Shown: positions 9,846 to 19,026, numbered from the stretch's first letter. The stretch: DNA of 64,000 bases from CAWIHA01 sp963835855 (GCA_963835855.1 CAWIHA010000038.1:1-64000), one strand, 5' to 3'. Translations and numbers: made by a program. Notes: generated from the sequence alone by a model not told the origin.

Positions 9846-10871
9846 CTACAATACGTATTGCTCGCCGACCGTGCCTTTGAGATTGATGACCCCTTCCGCT
9901 TCCAGCTGCCGGACGACCGCGATAATCTGCTGTTGCGAGGCCTCGACCTCCTTGATTTTGATGGGGCCGAGCGCGTCCATGTCCTCGCGCAGCATGTCGG
10001 CCCCGCGTTGTGACATGCAGTCCAAGAAATGCTTCTTCAGCTCCTCGCTCGTGCCTTTCAGCGCAACGGTCAGCAGCTTACGGTCGATCCGCGCCAATAC
10101 CTCTTTGATGCCCGCCCCGTCGACCAGCAACATGTCCTCAAAGACGAACATCATATGACGGATCGTCTCGACTAAGGTCGAATCCTGCTGCTCGACCTTC
10201 TCGAGGATCTCCTTGCTGCTCACAGAATCCAGCCGGTTGAACATCTCCGCCACCGCGCGCACACCACCGTAGGACTCACGGCTGAACTCACCAAGCGCGT
10301 GCAGCTTTTGTCCGATGATCGCCGCCACTTTGGAGATGATGTCCGGCGAGATGCGGTCCAGGCTCGCCATCCGGAGCGCAACATCGGCGCGCATTTCCTG
10401 CGGAAGCGACATGAGCAGCGCTGCCGCCTGCGACGGGTTCAAGTGTGACAGGATGAGCGCAATCATTTGCGGGTGTTCGCTGTGGATGAATTTCGCGAGT
10501 TGCTGCGGGTCGGCTTTTTGCAGCGCGTCGAAACTGGCCGACTCACTCCCCAGCGCTTTGACGAGCATGTCGACCATGCGCTTGGCGGCCTCCGGACCGA
10601 ACGCCTGCATCAGCATCTTGCGCGCGTAATCGAGGCCGCCCGTCAGCACATACTCGTGCGCGACGGTCATCTGGTAGAACTCTTCGAGGATCGTGTCGGT
10701 CTGCTGGGCGCTGATGGAGCTGATCCGCGCGATCTCGCGGCTGAGCTTCTGAACTTCCTCCTCGTCGAGTTCCTTGAGAATTTGCGCGCTGGCCTGTTCG
10801 CCGAGGATGACCATCAGAATGGCCGCCTTCTGCACACCCGGTATGGGCTCGTCAGCGATGGTGGTGTTCAG
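9846..10871 (-). CDS. fliG: Flagellar motor switch protein FliG
   Basis: About 341 residues from the proposed start, matching FliG. Domains in order: N-terminal FliF-binding part (GVQKAAILMVILGE), middle ARM domain with the EHPQ motif (HSEHPQMIALILSHL), and the torque-generating C-terminal domain (MMFVFEDMLLVDG, KHFLDCMSQRGADMLREDM). It forms the switch on the MS ring and contacts the stators. Start choice is difficult: no ATG, GTG or TTG lies between the fliF stop and the conserved region. CTG at 10871 (LNTTIADEP) is the best placed; a longer in-frame reading to 11012 is antisense-like fliF overlap. A GGAG at the end of fliF could serve as ribosome site. Confidence 0.93.
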   Translation of the reverse strand: MNTTIADEPIPGVQKAAILMVILGEQASAQILKELDEEEVQKLSREIARISSISAQQTDTILEEFYQMTVAHEYVLTGGLDYARKMLMQAFGPEAAKRMVDMLVKALGSESASFDALQKADPQQLAKFIHSEHPQMIALILSHLNPSQAAALLMSLPQEMRADVALRMASLDRISPDIISKVAAIIGQKLHALGEFSRESYGGVRAVAEMFNRLDSVSSKEILEKVEQQDSTLVETIRHMMFVFEDMLLVDGAGIKEVLARIDRKLLTVALKGTSEELKKHFLDCMSQRGADMLREDMDALGPIKIKEVEASQQQIIAVVRQLEAEGVINLKGTVGEQYVL

Positions 10872-10878
10872 GATCGTA

Positions 10879-12564
10879 TCAGCGCTCCATATCGTAAAGC
10901 CAGCTTCGCAGGATGTGGGCGGTGGAGGTCGGATCCTTCTTCGCAGTTTCCACCAGGTGCTTCGTGAGCACCTCGGCCTTTTTCGTCGTGGCCGTGGGCA
11001 CCTTGAGCGCACTCAGCGCCTCGGCCTCCAGGCGCTGCTTCAACGCCTCCTGCTCGGCAATTCTGGCTTGCAATTGCGCCTCGGCCTGCTCCACAACCGT
11101 CGGGCCGGATTCGAGTTCTGGCGCACCCGAGAGCGTCACGCCTCGCGCGCCTCTGCGCTGCCAAACGAGGAACGCAAGTCCCGCACCGAGCAGCAGCACG
11201 AGAATCAGCGCCGCGCCTGCTCCCGCCAGGAGCACGCTCTTATCGGACAAGAGCTTTGCGAGCCCGGATGGCAACCCGGGGGATAGCGATCCAGGCGCGG
11301 ACAGCGGCGCCGGCGATGGCGGCTCAAGCATGAGCGTCGCCTCGAAAGGCAGGCTCTCGACAATGAGTTGATCGCCGCGCTCGGGCGTGAATCCAGTCGC
11401 CGCGGCAACCAGGTCGTGGATTACTTTCAGCTTCTCCGGCGCCGGCGCATCGATGACCCGCTTCATCTTCGTGCCGGCTCCTTCCCATCGCACGCTCTGA
11501 TCCACGAGCACGGCCACTGACATTCGTTTAACGTTTCCTTGCGGCAACCGCACGTGCTTAACCACGCGGCTGCTCTGGTAGGCAATGTTTTCCGTCCGGC
11601 GCGTCATGCCGGCGCCGCCGGCGCCCGGCCGCGAGGATGGCCGCGGGAGCGCGGACGCAGTCCCGGGCACTCCGGAAGCTAGGTTCGTTCCGCTGATGTC
11701 CTCGGTCTTTTGGGAGCTCGCCATCACAGACCGTGACGGATCAAATGTCTCCTCGCTTTCGTCGCCGCCCGTGAAATCACATTCGACCGAAACGCCGGCG
11801 CGGAATTTCTCGGCCCCCAACAATGGCTCGAGCGTCGAGTTGATCTTCATAACCAGGTCTTTTTCGATTTGCTGGCGGTAATCGAGCGACGCCTCCGGGC
11901 TCTCGCCGCCATCGGCCGTCAGCGCTTTGCGCGCCCGGCTCAGCAGGTTGCCGTTCATGTCGATAACGGCAACCGCCTCGGGCGCCAGGCCCTCTACGGC
12001 GCTCGAGACCAGGTGGCAGATCGCCAGGACGTTCGCGCTTGACAGTTGCGCACGTGGCTTCAGTTTCACCATCACGCTGGCCTTGGCCGGCTGGCGCGCC
12101 TCCAGAAAAACGGAGTCCTTAGGGAAGGTGACATGCACGCGGGCGGCCTCGACCGCCGCCAGTGCCATGACCGACCGCTCCAGCTCGCCCTCGACCGCGC
12201 GCTGGTAGTTGATGTGCTCGGCGAAATCCGTCACCCCAAAATTCGTCTTATCGAAAAGCTCGAAGCCTACACGGCCGCTCTTCGGCAGGCCGGCACCGGC
12301 TATTTGTAACCGCAATTCCGGGACCCGTGTCGAGGTCACGAGCACCGTGCCTCCGTTCTCCCTGAGGCGGTACTCCGCGCCCAATTCGCGTAGCTTCTGT
12401 ACCACTGCGCCGGCATCTTCGGCGGCGAGGTCCGTGTACAGAGGACGGAAATCCCGCTCATGCCTCCAGCGGCTGAAACCGACGAGCACGCCGATCACCA
12501 GCACCGCGGCAGCCACGATGCTAATTTTTTGCCGAAGATTTAGGCTGGCAAGCAGTTTCTTCAT
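10879..12564 (-). CDS. fliF: Flagellar MS-ring protein FliF
   Basis: 561 residues. One membrane segment near the N-terminus (SIVAAAVLVIGVLVGF), the YscJ/FliF ring-building domain (FRPLYTDLAAEDAGAVVQKL; INYQRAVEGELERSVMAL), a Ser/Pro-rich linker, and a second membrane segment near residue 455 (ALILVLLLGAGLAFLVW), then a cytoplasmic tail that binds FliG. It builds the MS ring in the inner membrane on which the rotor assembles. The gene follows fliE closely and overlaps the presumptive ribosome site of fliG. Confidence 0.95.
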   Translation of the reverse strand: MKKLLASLNLRQKISIVAAAVLVIGVLVGFSRWRHERDFRPLYTDLAAEDAGAVVQKLRELGAEYRLRENGGTVLVTSTRVPELRLQIAGAGLPKSGRVGFELFDKTNFGVTDFAEHINYQRAVEGELERSVMALAAVEAARVHVTFPKDSVFLEARQPAKASVMVKLKPRAQLSSANVLAICHLVSSAVEGLAPEAVAVIDMNGNLLSRARKALTADGGESPEASLDYRQQIEKDLVMKINSTLEPLLGAEKFRAGVSVECDFTGGDESEETFDPSRSVMASSQKTEDISGTNLASGVPGTASALPRPSSRPGAGGAGMTRRTENIAYQSSRVVKHVRLPQGNVKRMSVAVLVDQSVRWEGAGTKMKRVIDAPAPEKLKVIHDLVAAATGFTPERGDQLIVESLPFEATLMLEPPSPAPLSAPGSLSPGLPSGLAKLLSDKSVLLAGAGAALILVLLLGAGLAFLVWQRRGARGVTLSGAPELESGPTVVEQAEAQLQARIAEQEALKQRLEAEALSALKVPTATTKKAEVLTKHLVETAKKDPTSTAHILRSWLYDMER

Positions 12565-12582
12565 CTGGTCTACGGGCCAGCG

Positions 12583-12879
12583 CTACATCTGCATCTGCAT
12601 GACTTGCTGATACGCATCCACCACTTTGTTCCGGACCTGCAGGAACAGGTCGAAGGACAGCTCGGCGCGTTCCACCGCCAGCAGCGTCCCGTGTAGCTCA
12701 TCGCCTTCCCCCGCCAGGAACTTCTCCACACCCTGATCGGCTGTCTGGCGGAATTGCTCTACCCGGTCAATCGCATTCTCGAGCGTGGCCTGAAACGCAC
12801 CCGGCTGTTTGGAGTCCCCGGGCGCCTGGACGATGCTCGGGCTGATGCCGGCCGGGATCGGGGCGATAGACGAGGGCAT
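12583..12879 (-). CDS. fliE: Flagellar hook-basal body protein FliE
   Basis: 98 residues, the usual FliE size. The C-terminal half reads FLAGEGDELHGTLLAVERAE and then ...LQVRNKVVDAYQQVMQMQM, the classic FliE tail that packs at the junction between the MS ring and the proximal rod. FliE is also the first protein exported through the flagellar gate. It sits 9 bases after flgC and 18 bases before fliF in the operon. Confidence 0.94.
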   Translation of the reverse strand: MPSSIAPIPAGISPSIVQAPGDSKQPGAFQATLENAIDRVEQFRQTADQGVEKFLAGEGDELHGTLLAVERAELSFDLFLQVRNKVVDAYQQVMQMQM

Positions 12880-12888
12880 GGTGCAGGG

Positions 12889-13329
12889 CTACCTCAGCAG
12901 GTCGATGGAGCGCTGAATCATATCTTTCACCGATGAGATCGCCGCCACGTTGGCTTCGTAGCCGCGCGCGGCGCTGACCAGATCGACCATGTCCTCGGCC
13001 GGATTGATGCGTGGAAAGGCGACGTAACCGTCGGCATCCGCGTCAGGGTGCCCGGGCAGGAAGCGTTTCTCGGGCGCGCTCGTGTCTTGAATGATATCGG
13101 AGACGGTGACGCCGGTGCCCTCCGCTCCGACGGCCGACTCAAACGCGCTCGCGAACGGCGAGGTCACCAGCTCGCTCGCGAAAACGGCATCTTTCCGCCG
13201 GTAGGGCCCGCCCTCGGGCGTGCGGGTGGTCTCGGCGTTGGCTAGGTTCTCGACCAGCAGCGCTGCCCGCTCGCGCTGAGCGGCCATGCCGGAAGCACTT
13301 ACGGAAAGTGAGGAAAACAGGTTGCTCAT
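12889..13329 (-). CDS. flgC: Flagellar basal-body rod protein FlgC
   Basis: 146 residues. The N-terminal rod motif is LSVSASGMAAQRERAALLVENLANAETT and the C-terminal one ends YEANVAAISSVKDMIQRSIDLL, both typical of axial flagellar proteins, with the FlgC-type PRINPAEDMVDLVSAARGYE just before. It is a proximal rod subunit exported through the flagellar apparatus. Its start overlaps the flgB stop by four bases, so the two are translationally coupled. Confidence 0.94.
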   Translation of the reverse strand: MSNLFSSLSVSASGMAAQRERAALLVENLANAETTRTPEGGPYRRKDAVFASELVTSPFASAFESAVGAEGTGVTVSDIIQDTSAPEKRFLPGHPDADADGYVAFPRINPAEDMVDLVSAARGYEANVAAISSVKDMIQRSIDLLR

Positions 13330-13658
13330 CCGCTCTTCTCCTGGATCGCGGCGCGAATTGTGCGGATCTGAACGCGCAGCAAGTTCGAGGCGATACTGAA
13401 TCGCAGCGTGTTTTCCGCCAGCAGGCGCGTCTCGCGATCGATATTCACGTTGTTGCCGTCGTGCTTAACCTCCAGCCCCGGAACTTCGATAACGTTCGGC
13501 TTGGCGCCCTGAATCAGACTGCGGAATTCCTGTTCGAAATTGAGGTCCTGGGTCTTGTAGCCGGGTGTGTCAGCATTGGCAATGTTGGAGGCAACCAGCT
13601 TCTGCCGCGCGCTCACCAGATCCATATACCGCTCGATACTGCCCCCGACGGAGTCCAT
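13326..13658 (-). CDS. flgB: Flagellar basal-body rod protein FlgB
   Basis: 110 residues from the chosen start at 13658; the open frame runs on to 13883 but GAGAGG lies just upstream of ATG 13658 and the shorter protein fits FlgB. The rod signature ASNIANADTPGYKTQDLNFE is clear, as is the C-terminal helix (TLRFSIASNLLRVQIRTI). It is the first gene of the minus-strand operon flgB-flgC-fliE-fliF-fliG-fliH-fliI-fliJ, and forms the innermost rod. Confidence 0.92.
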   Translation of the reverse strand: MDSVGGSIERYMDLVSARQKLVASNIANADTPGYKTQDLNFEQEFRSLIQGAKPNVIEVPGLEVKHDGNNVNIDRETRLLAENTLRFSIASNLLRVQIRTIRAAIQEKSG

Positions 13659-13675
13659 CACGGCACCTCTCGCGC

Positions 13676-13691
13676 TGCAAGCGGCCCGCCA
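13676..13691 (-). promoter_or_regulatory. Candidate sigma-54 (-24/-12) promoter before flgB
   Basis: On the minus strand the sequence TGGCGGGCCGCTTGCA places GG and GC exactly 12 bases apart and matches the sigma-54 consensus TGGCAC(G)-N4-TTGC(A/T) at all positions except AC. Flagellar operons are often RpoN-dependent. The doubt is spacing: a start about 12 bases downstream of the GC would fall near 13666, leaving only about eight bases before the flgB ATG and putting the likely ribosome site outside the mRNA. Confidence 0.3.
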
Positions 13692-14091
13692 TCGTGAAAC
13701 ACGAACTACTATCAATGTTTCAGTAACTTGCGAGGAAATATGCCGCCGCCACCCGCCAAAATCCTGCCGGAAGCCAGAAAGGTGGCTGCGGTAGCGGAGA
13801 GCGGAACGTGGATCATAGAATCTGGAATGTAGGCGGTTGGGGATTCCTCTTTCTCTGCAGCGGTGCAGTGCGCCGATCCACAATCCACGTTCAACGCGAG
13901 TGGCGCGGCGCGCAAGAATCCTTCCCGTCCGCTCGAAATAGCGCTAAATTAAAGGTATGCAGTGGCTTATGCCCGCCATCACACGGCCCGGCCTGTTCGG
14001 CGCCGATTGACCTCCTGGAACTTCCCACCACATTTTGCTGCCGCTCTATTCAGTGCGGCTTGAAAGTCCGACTTCGTTTGGGAGGGGTTTC
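13692..14091. other. Divergent intergenic region flgB / aminotransferase
   Basis: About 400 bases between two divergent genes. Open frames here are short and have no recognisable protein features. The part nearest the aminotransferase ends in GGAGGGG at 14081-14087, its ribosome site. Promoters for both directions are expected here. Apart from the candidate sigma-54 site at the flgB end I see nothing certain. Confidence 0.5.
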
Positions 14092-15480
14092 ATGAAAACG
14101 AACGATGAAGCCGTCCGTCCGGATCTTCCGAACATCGTTACCGCGTTGCCCGGCCCGCGCGCGCGGGCGGTGATCGAGCGCGACAGCAGAGTGCTGTCGC
14201 CTTCTTGCACGCGCTCGTATCCGCTGGTGGCCGCGCGGGGAGAGGGAGCGATCGTCGAGGACGTGGACGGCAACCGCTTCCTTGATCTGAACGCCGGCAT
14301 CGCAGTGGTTTCAACAGGCCACTGCCACCCGCGCGTCGTCGAAGCGATTCAGAAACAGGCCGCCCGGTTGATCCACATGTCGGGCACCGATTTCTATTAC
14401 GAGAACATGGTGACGCTGGCGGAGCGTCTTGCGGCGCTCGCGCCCGGCTCCGTCCCGCGCCGCGTGTATTTCAGCAACTCGGGGACCGAGGCGATTGAAG
14501 CGGCCTTCAAGCTTGCGCGTTACGCAACCGGCCGCGACAAGTTCGTGGCGTTCCTGGGCGGATTCCATGGGCGCACGATGGGCGCGCTTTCACTCACCGC
14601 GAGCAAGGCGGTGCAAAGGCGTGGCTTCGGCCCGCTGGTGCCGGGCGTGTTCCACGCGCCGTACCCGGCGCCCTACCGCTCGGGTAAACCGCCCGCGGAG
14701 TGCGCGGCCCAGACCATTGCCGCCATCGAGCACCTCTTCCACACCGTGCTGCCGCCGGAAGAAGTCGCGGCGTTCGTCTTCGAGCCAGTTCAAGGTGAAG
14801 GCGGTTACGTTGTGCCGCCGGCGGAATTCTTCGACGGCTTGACGCGACTCGCTAAGGCGCGCGGGATACTGCTCGTCGCCGACGAAGTGCAAACGGGCAA
14901 CGGGCGAACCGGGAAAATGTGGGCCTGCGAGCACTTCGGCGTTGTGCCGGACATCATCGCTACCGCGAAAGGCATCGCGAGCGGTATGCCGCTCGGCGCT
15001 ACCATTGCGCGCGCGGACCTCATGCACTGGAAGCCTGGCGCGCAGGCCTCGACATTCGGCGGCAACCCGGTGGCGATTGAGGCCGCGCTCGTCACTCTCG
15101 ACCTGCTCGAAAGCGGGCTGATCGCGAACGCTGCCGGCGTCGGCGCGCACATGCTTGACCGGCTCAGGTCTTGGCCCAAGCGCTTCCCTATCGTTGGCGA
15201 CGTACGCGGGCTCGGCCTGATGATCGGCGTCGAATTGGTGCGCGATCAGCGCACGAAAGAAAGGGCGGCTGATCTCCGCGATCAGCTCATCCAACTCGCC
15301 TTCAAGCGCGGTCTCGCCGTGCTCGGCGCCGGCGTGAACACGCTGCGCCTCAGCCCTCCGCTCGTGATTACCCGCGAGCAGGCGGACTTCGCCGTCGCTG
15401 TGCTCGAAGAGTGCCTCGAAAGGCTCAGCCGGCACAGCCTCGCCACGGGCTCCCAACCAACTTGCTCGACCGTCGCATGA
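14092..15480 (+). CDS. gabT: Class III PLP aminotransferase (4-aminobutyrate/ornithine type)
   Basis: About 462 residues. Starts at ATG 14092, preceded by GGAGGGG; an upstream in-frame ATG at 14035 lacks a ribosome site. Seen: LNAGIAVVSTGHCHPRVVEAI, YFSNSGTEAIEAAFKLAR (PLP phosphate site), FLGGFHGRTMGALSLTASK, LLVADEVQTGNGRTGKMWA (PLP Asp) and TAKGIASGMPLGA with Schiff-base Lys293. This arrangement fits 4-aminobutyrate or 5-aminovalerate aminotransferase: the amino group goes to 2-oxoglutarate. Acetylornithine aminotransferase is an alternative, but the longer N-terminus with SRSYPL-like start favours GabT. No succinate-semialdehyde dehydrogenase is adjacent. Confidence 0.85.
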   Translation: MKTNDEAVRPDLPNIVTALPGPRARAVIERDSRVLSPSCTRSYPLVAARGEGAIVEDVDGNRFLDLNAGIAVVSTGHCHPRVVEAIQKQAARLIHMSGTDFYYENMVTLAERLAALAPGSVPRRVYFSNSGTEAIEAAFKLARYATGRDKFVAFLGGFHGRTMGALSLTASKAVQRRGFGPLVPGVFHAPYPAPYRSGKPPAECAAQTIAAIEHLFHTVLPPEEVAAFVFEPVQGEGGYVVPPAEFFDGLTRLAKARGILLVADEVQTGNGRTGKMWACEHFGVVPDIIATAKGIASGMPLGATIARADLMHWKPGAQASTFGGNPVAIEAALVTLDLLESGLIANAAGVGAHMLDRLRSWPKRFPIVGDVRGLGLMIGVELVRDQRTKERAADLRDQLIQLAFKRGLAVLGAGVNTLRLSPPLVITREQADFAVAVLEECLERLSRHSLATGSQPTCSTVA

Positions 15481-15532
15481 GCAGCGGTGGGGGACAGTCA
15501 AACCACCCCCGCAACCCTGCTACCATAGCCGC

Positions 15533-16060
15533 TTGAGACTTCTGGATGTCGGCTGCGGAATTCAGAAGGCGCCGGGCGCGATTGGCATCGACCGCAATCC
15601 GGCCAGCGTCGCCGACGTTCTCTGCGATCTCGATCGAATCCCCTATCCGTTCCGGGACAACTCGTTTGACCGCCTCCAGGCGGTGCATGTCATCGAGCAC
15701 GTCTCGGACGTGCTTCGCACCATCGAGGAGTTCCATCGCCTGGTGCGGCCGGGCGGCCGCATCTTTCTAGTCACCCCGCACTACACGGATTTCAGCTCAT
15801 TCTGCGATCCGACCCACCGCTGGCATCTGAACAGCTTTTCCTTCCGCTATTTCGGAGAGGACCATGGCGGCTTCGGGTTCTACTCGCCCGCGCGGTTCGA
15901 GGAGATTTCCGTACGCGTGCGGCTACTGGCATTTTGGAGGCTGCTCGGCTTGGAGTTTCTAGTCAACCGCTCGCGCCGTTTCCGGCTTTTCTGGGAATAC
16001 TACTTGTGCTATCTGGTTCGCGGAAAGGTGATGGAGTTCGAATTCGAGGCGCTTAAATGA
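15533..16060 (+). CDS. SAM-dependent methyltransferase, type 11
   Basis: 175 residues from a TTG start. Motif I is LLDVGCG right at the N-terminus, then DVLCDLDRIPYPFRDNSFD (acidic loop and motif II) and VIEHVSDVLRTIEEFHRLVRPGGR, the usual class I methyltransferase core of family 11. The first helix before motif I is very short, so the true start might be slightly different, but stops limit the upstream extension. Its last four bases overlap the start of the yraN-like gene, so the two are probably one transcript. Substrate unknown. Confidence 0.82.
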   Translation: MRLLDVGCGIQKAPGAIGIDRNPASVADVLCDLDRIPYPFRDNSFDRLQAVHVIEHVSDVLRTIEEFHRLVRPGGRIFLVTPHYTDFSSFCDPTHRWHLNSFSFRYFGEDHGGFGFYSPARFEEISVRVRLLAFWRLLGLEFLVNRSRRFRLFWEYYLCYLVRGKVMEFEFEALK

Positions 16061-16491
16061 TCGCCTGGGTCTGCCGGCTGGCGGACTCGGTGCGGCATCG
16101 CGCCCGCCTGCGCCGCTGGAGCCCGGACCAAGCCGCGGGCCGCCACGGTGAAGATCTCGCTCACCGCCGCCTCGAGCGGCAAGGGTTCATCGTCATCGCG
16201 CGGAACTACCGGCCGCCTGGGGGCGACTGCGAGATCGACCTCGTCGCCTGGGAGGGCGGCACGCTTGTTTTTGTCGAGGTGAAATCGCGCCGCAGCGACG
16301 AATACGCCGCCCCGGATCGCAACATCGGCGAGGACAAACGGCGCGCATTGATTCGGGCTGCACGCGGCTATGCGCGCCGCGCCGAGGTCCCCTGGGAGCG
16401 CGTACGCTTTGACGTGGTCAGTGTCGTGCTCGCCGCGCCGCCGGTTTTCACGCATGTGCGAGATGCCTTCCGAGTGACGCCGACGCTATAA
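16057..16491 (+). CDS. YraN/UPF0102 family nuclease-like protein
   Basis: 144 residues. Seen: GRHGEDLAHRRLERQGFIVIARNYR, GDCEIDLVAWEGGTLVFVEVK and RAARGYARR, the core of the UPF0102 (YraN) family. It has a restriction-endonuclease-like fold with the E-x-D-x(n)-E-x-K arrangement (EIDL ... FVEVKSR). Family function is not firmly established; a link to DNA repair or replication has been proposed. It overlaps the methyltransferase stop by four bases. Confidence 0.88.
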   Translation: MIAWVCRLADSVRHRARLRRWSPDQAAGRHGEDLAHRRLERQGFIVIARNYRPPGGDCEIDLVAWEGGTLVFVEVKSRRSDEYAAPDRNIGEDKRRALIRAARGYARRAEVPWERVRFDVVSVVLAAPPVFTHVRDAFRVTPTL

Positions 16492-16539
16492 TTACAATTC
16501 CTTCGAGTCTGCTGATCAAAGTTCAGGGAGGGACCCTTA

Positions 16540-17541
16540 TTGCCTGAGTTCCGGAAAGACCCGATCACGGGCCGCTGGGTCATCGTCGCAACGGAGCGCG
16601 CCCGGCGCCCGGCCGATTTTTCTCGCGAGCAAGTGGTGATCAAAGGGGGCCGGCTCTGCCCGTTCTGTCCTGGCAACGAGCAAAAGACGCCTCCCGAGGT
16701 GCTGGCGTACCGGCAGAGCGGCGGGCCGAACGAGCCCGGCTGGACGTTGCGCACGGTGCCGAACAAGTTCCCCGCCCTGCGCGTGGAAGGCGATTTCAAC
16801 CGGGAAGGCGAAGGCCTCTACGACAAGATGAACGGCATCGGGGCGCATGAGGTGGTCATCGAAACGCCCGAGCACCAGCTCACGCTCGCCGATCTCCCCG
16901 AAAAGCGCGCCGAGGATGTCTTCTGGGCTTTCCGCGACCGCATCCAAGACCTGAAGAAGGACCGCCGCATGCGGTACATCCTGGTCTTCAAGAACCACGG
17001 CGAGGCGGCGGGCGCATCGCTCGAACACACGCACTCGCAGCTCATCGCGCTTCCGGTGATCCCGCGGCGCGTCCAGGAGGAACTCGAGGGTGCGAAGCGC
17101 TATTACGACCTCAGGGATCGCTGCATCTATTGCGACATCATGCGGCAGGAGATCTCAACCGGGAGCCGCGTCGTGCTTGAAACCGAGCAGTTCCTGGTCG
17201 TCTCCCCGTACGCGGCGCGATTCCCGTTCGAAACCTGGATTTTGCCACGCCGCCACACCTCGCATTTTGAAGACTCCGACGCAGCGACGTTTCACAACCT
17301 GGGCTCAGTCCTGCCGATGGTGCTCCGTAAAATCGACAAGGTGCTCGAGAAACCCGCTTACAACTTCATCATCCACACCGCCCCGCTCCAGGAGCCCGAG
17401 CTGCCGTACTACCACTGGCACATCGAGCTCATTCCGAAGCTCACGAAGGTCGCGGGGTTTGAATGGGGAACGGGATTTTACATCAACCCGACACCGCCGG
17501 AAGAGGCGGCTAAATACCTGCGCGAAGCCGCGCTGACATAA
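16540..17541 (+). CDS. galT: Galactose-1-phosphate uridylyltransferase
   Basis: 333 residues from a TTG start with GGGAGGGA upstream. Seen: FRKDPITGRWVIVATERARRP, CPFCPGNE (metal-binding Cys pair), KNHGEAAGASLEHTHSQL, and the active-site region YYHWHIELIPK with the His-x-His of the HIT-type transferase. It exchanges UMP between UDP-glucose and galactose-1-phosphate in the Leloir pathway. Length is usual for bacterial GalT. No galK or galE is adjacent, so the rest of the pathway must be elsewhere. Confidence 0.93.
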   Translation: MPEFRKDPITGRWVIVATERARRPADFSREQVVIKGGRLCPFCPGNEQKTPPEVLAYRQSGGPNEPGWTLRTVPNKFPALRVEGDFNREGEGLYDKMNGIGAHEVVIETPEHQLTLADLPEKRAEDVFWAFRDRIQDLKKDRRMRYILVFKNHGEAAGASLEHTHSQLIALPVIPRRVQEELEGAKRYYDLRDRCIYCDIMRQEISTGSRVVLETEQFLVVSPYAARFPFETWILPRRHTSHFEDSDAATFHNLGSVLPMVLRKIDKVLEKPAYNFIIHTAPLQEPELPYYHWHIELIPKLTKVAGFEWGTGFYINPTPPEEAAKYLREAALT

Positions 17542-17675
17542 GGGCAAGCGGGGACGCTGAAACCCGCCGCAAATTCTCGTGACGGACGTCCTCGTAGCGC
17601 ACGTTGTTGGCGTGCTGCGGCCACCCTCGCGCCGGCAACCCCTCCCGGCAACCGTCGCGGGCGCATGCCCCGCGG

Positions 17676-17981
17676 TTAACGCCCCAAAAGCTCGTGCGCG
17701 ATATGCGCATGGGATTCGCTCTCGATGCGGCAGTGGCATGATCCTGAACAGCCTTCGAGCATTACCTTCCCATTCTGCTCGCTCACACGGTAAACCATCT
17801 CCGCGCCGTTATGCTCCTGAAGGCGATCGAGCGGCCAGTCGGAATCGGCGAACATGTGGATTGCCCCGCCCGGTTCAATCAGGATGGTGATGTGAGAAGC
17901 GGACTGGCCGGCCCGCGACGCGGTTTCCGCCGCTTCGAAGATGTTCCGCGCGTTTTCCAGAAACTGGCTCACGCTGAGCAT
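17676..17981 (-). CDS. Small hypothetical protein
   Basis: 101 residues. It reads as a compact soluble domain: helix (MLSVSQFLENARNIFEAAE), beta strands ITILIEPGGAIHMFADSDWP and AEMVYRVSEQNGKVMLEG, and a cysteine-containing tail GCSGSCHCRIESES. I do not recognise a family. The coding look (ordered helix-strand pattern, no close competing frame) supports a real gene. It is monocistronic or heads the minus-strand run toward the EamA permease; nothing around it indicates a role. Confidence 0.6.
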   Translation of the reverse strand: MLSVSQFLENARNIFEAAETASRAGQSASHITILIEPGGAIHMFADSDWPLDRLQEHNGAEMVYRVSEQNGKVMLEGCSGSCHCRIESESHAHIAHELLGR

Positions 17982-18115
17982 ATCGAATCGGCTTCGCGAA
18001 GTGTGAGCTCCGTTCAGACCGCCGGTTCCCCGTGAACCTCGACCTCCGAGCAGCTTTCGCCCGAAGCCGACAGATGCCGCATCCTTTGTGTTGCGTCAGT
18101 GTGGGAACGCCGGCA

Positions 18116-19026
18116 TCAGCCGCGCTCGGTCATGTACACGCCGGCGAGGACCAGCACGCCCCCGCCCGCCAGCAGCGGCGTCACTGCCTCGCCGAGCAGA
18201 GGGACCGCGAGCGCGGTTGCCATCGGCGGTTGCAGATAAGTGAATACAGCAGCGCGTGAAGCGGCCACGTGCGTGAGCGCCCAAAAATAAATCAGGTAGC
18301 AAACGACGGATGGGAAAGCCGCCATGAAGACAAGGCTCTCCCACGCGGCTGCGCTCACCCGCGCATAATCGAATCCCGCCGACTGCCAGAGGGTAAGCGG
18401 CAGCAGCAGGATCGCCCCGCGGCGTATGCGAACGTGTTGACGAGAACGCTGCTCTGGTGCGCTGCAACGCGCTTGCCGAACACGGTAAAGACCGCGAAGG
18501 CGACCGAGCCGAGGAAAACGAAAAGGTTTCCGATGAGCGTGGCGCGCCGTCCGCCGGATGGCGCGGCGTTGATCAACGCAACTCCCGCCAGCGCGACCAG
18601 CATGCCCGCACCATTCCTCAGGGTGATGCGCTCCATGCGCATCATCGCCGCGATCGAAAGGACCAGAATCGGACCCAGCCCGACCAGGAGCGCAGCGTGC
18701 GCGACACTCGTGCGGTTAAGCCCGACAATAAACAGAAGCTGGTTCAGCGTCACCCCAAACACTCCCAAGGACAGCAGCCCTGGCGCATCCGTACGCGTCC
18801 ACCGCGCCCGCTGCGGATTCCGGCGCACCTGCCAGCAGTAGATGGGCAGCATCATCGCGCCCGCAAACGAAATGCGCAACCCGCCGAGCAGCAGCGGCGG
18901 GAACTCACGCAGCGCAACTTTGCCGGCGATGTAGTTCACCGACCAGAAGAACGCCATCAGGCTCAGCAGCACGTAGATCAGCGGTTTGGAAGGCGGGTCG
19001 AGCGCCAGCAGCTTCTTCTTCGGCAT
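18116..19026 (-). pseudogene. EamA/DMT family permease, single frameshift
   Basis: About 303 residues when joined. The first part (19026 to about 18415) holds the first EamA repeat: LIYVLLSLMAFFWSVNYIAGK, LLGGLRISFAGAMMLPIYCW and GVFGVTLNQLLFIVGLNRTS. The second part (to 18116) holds WESLVFMAAFPSVVCYLIYF and LQPPMATALAVPLLGE, the last helices of the second repeat. They are out of frame by one base at a C run at 18415-18418 on the plus strand; one more C would restore ...FAYAAGAILLLPLTLWQ. Drug/metabolite transporter of the inner membrane, substrate unknown. ATG 19026 is preferred over the frame opening at 19059. Confidence 0.85.
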
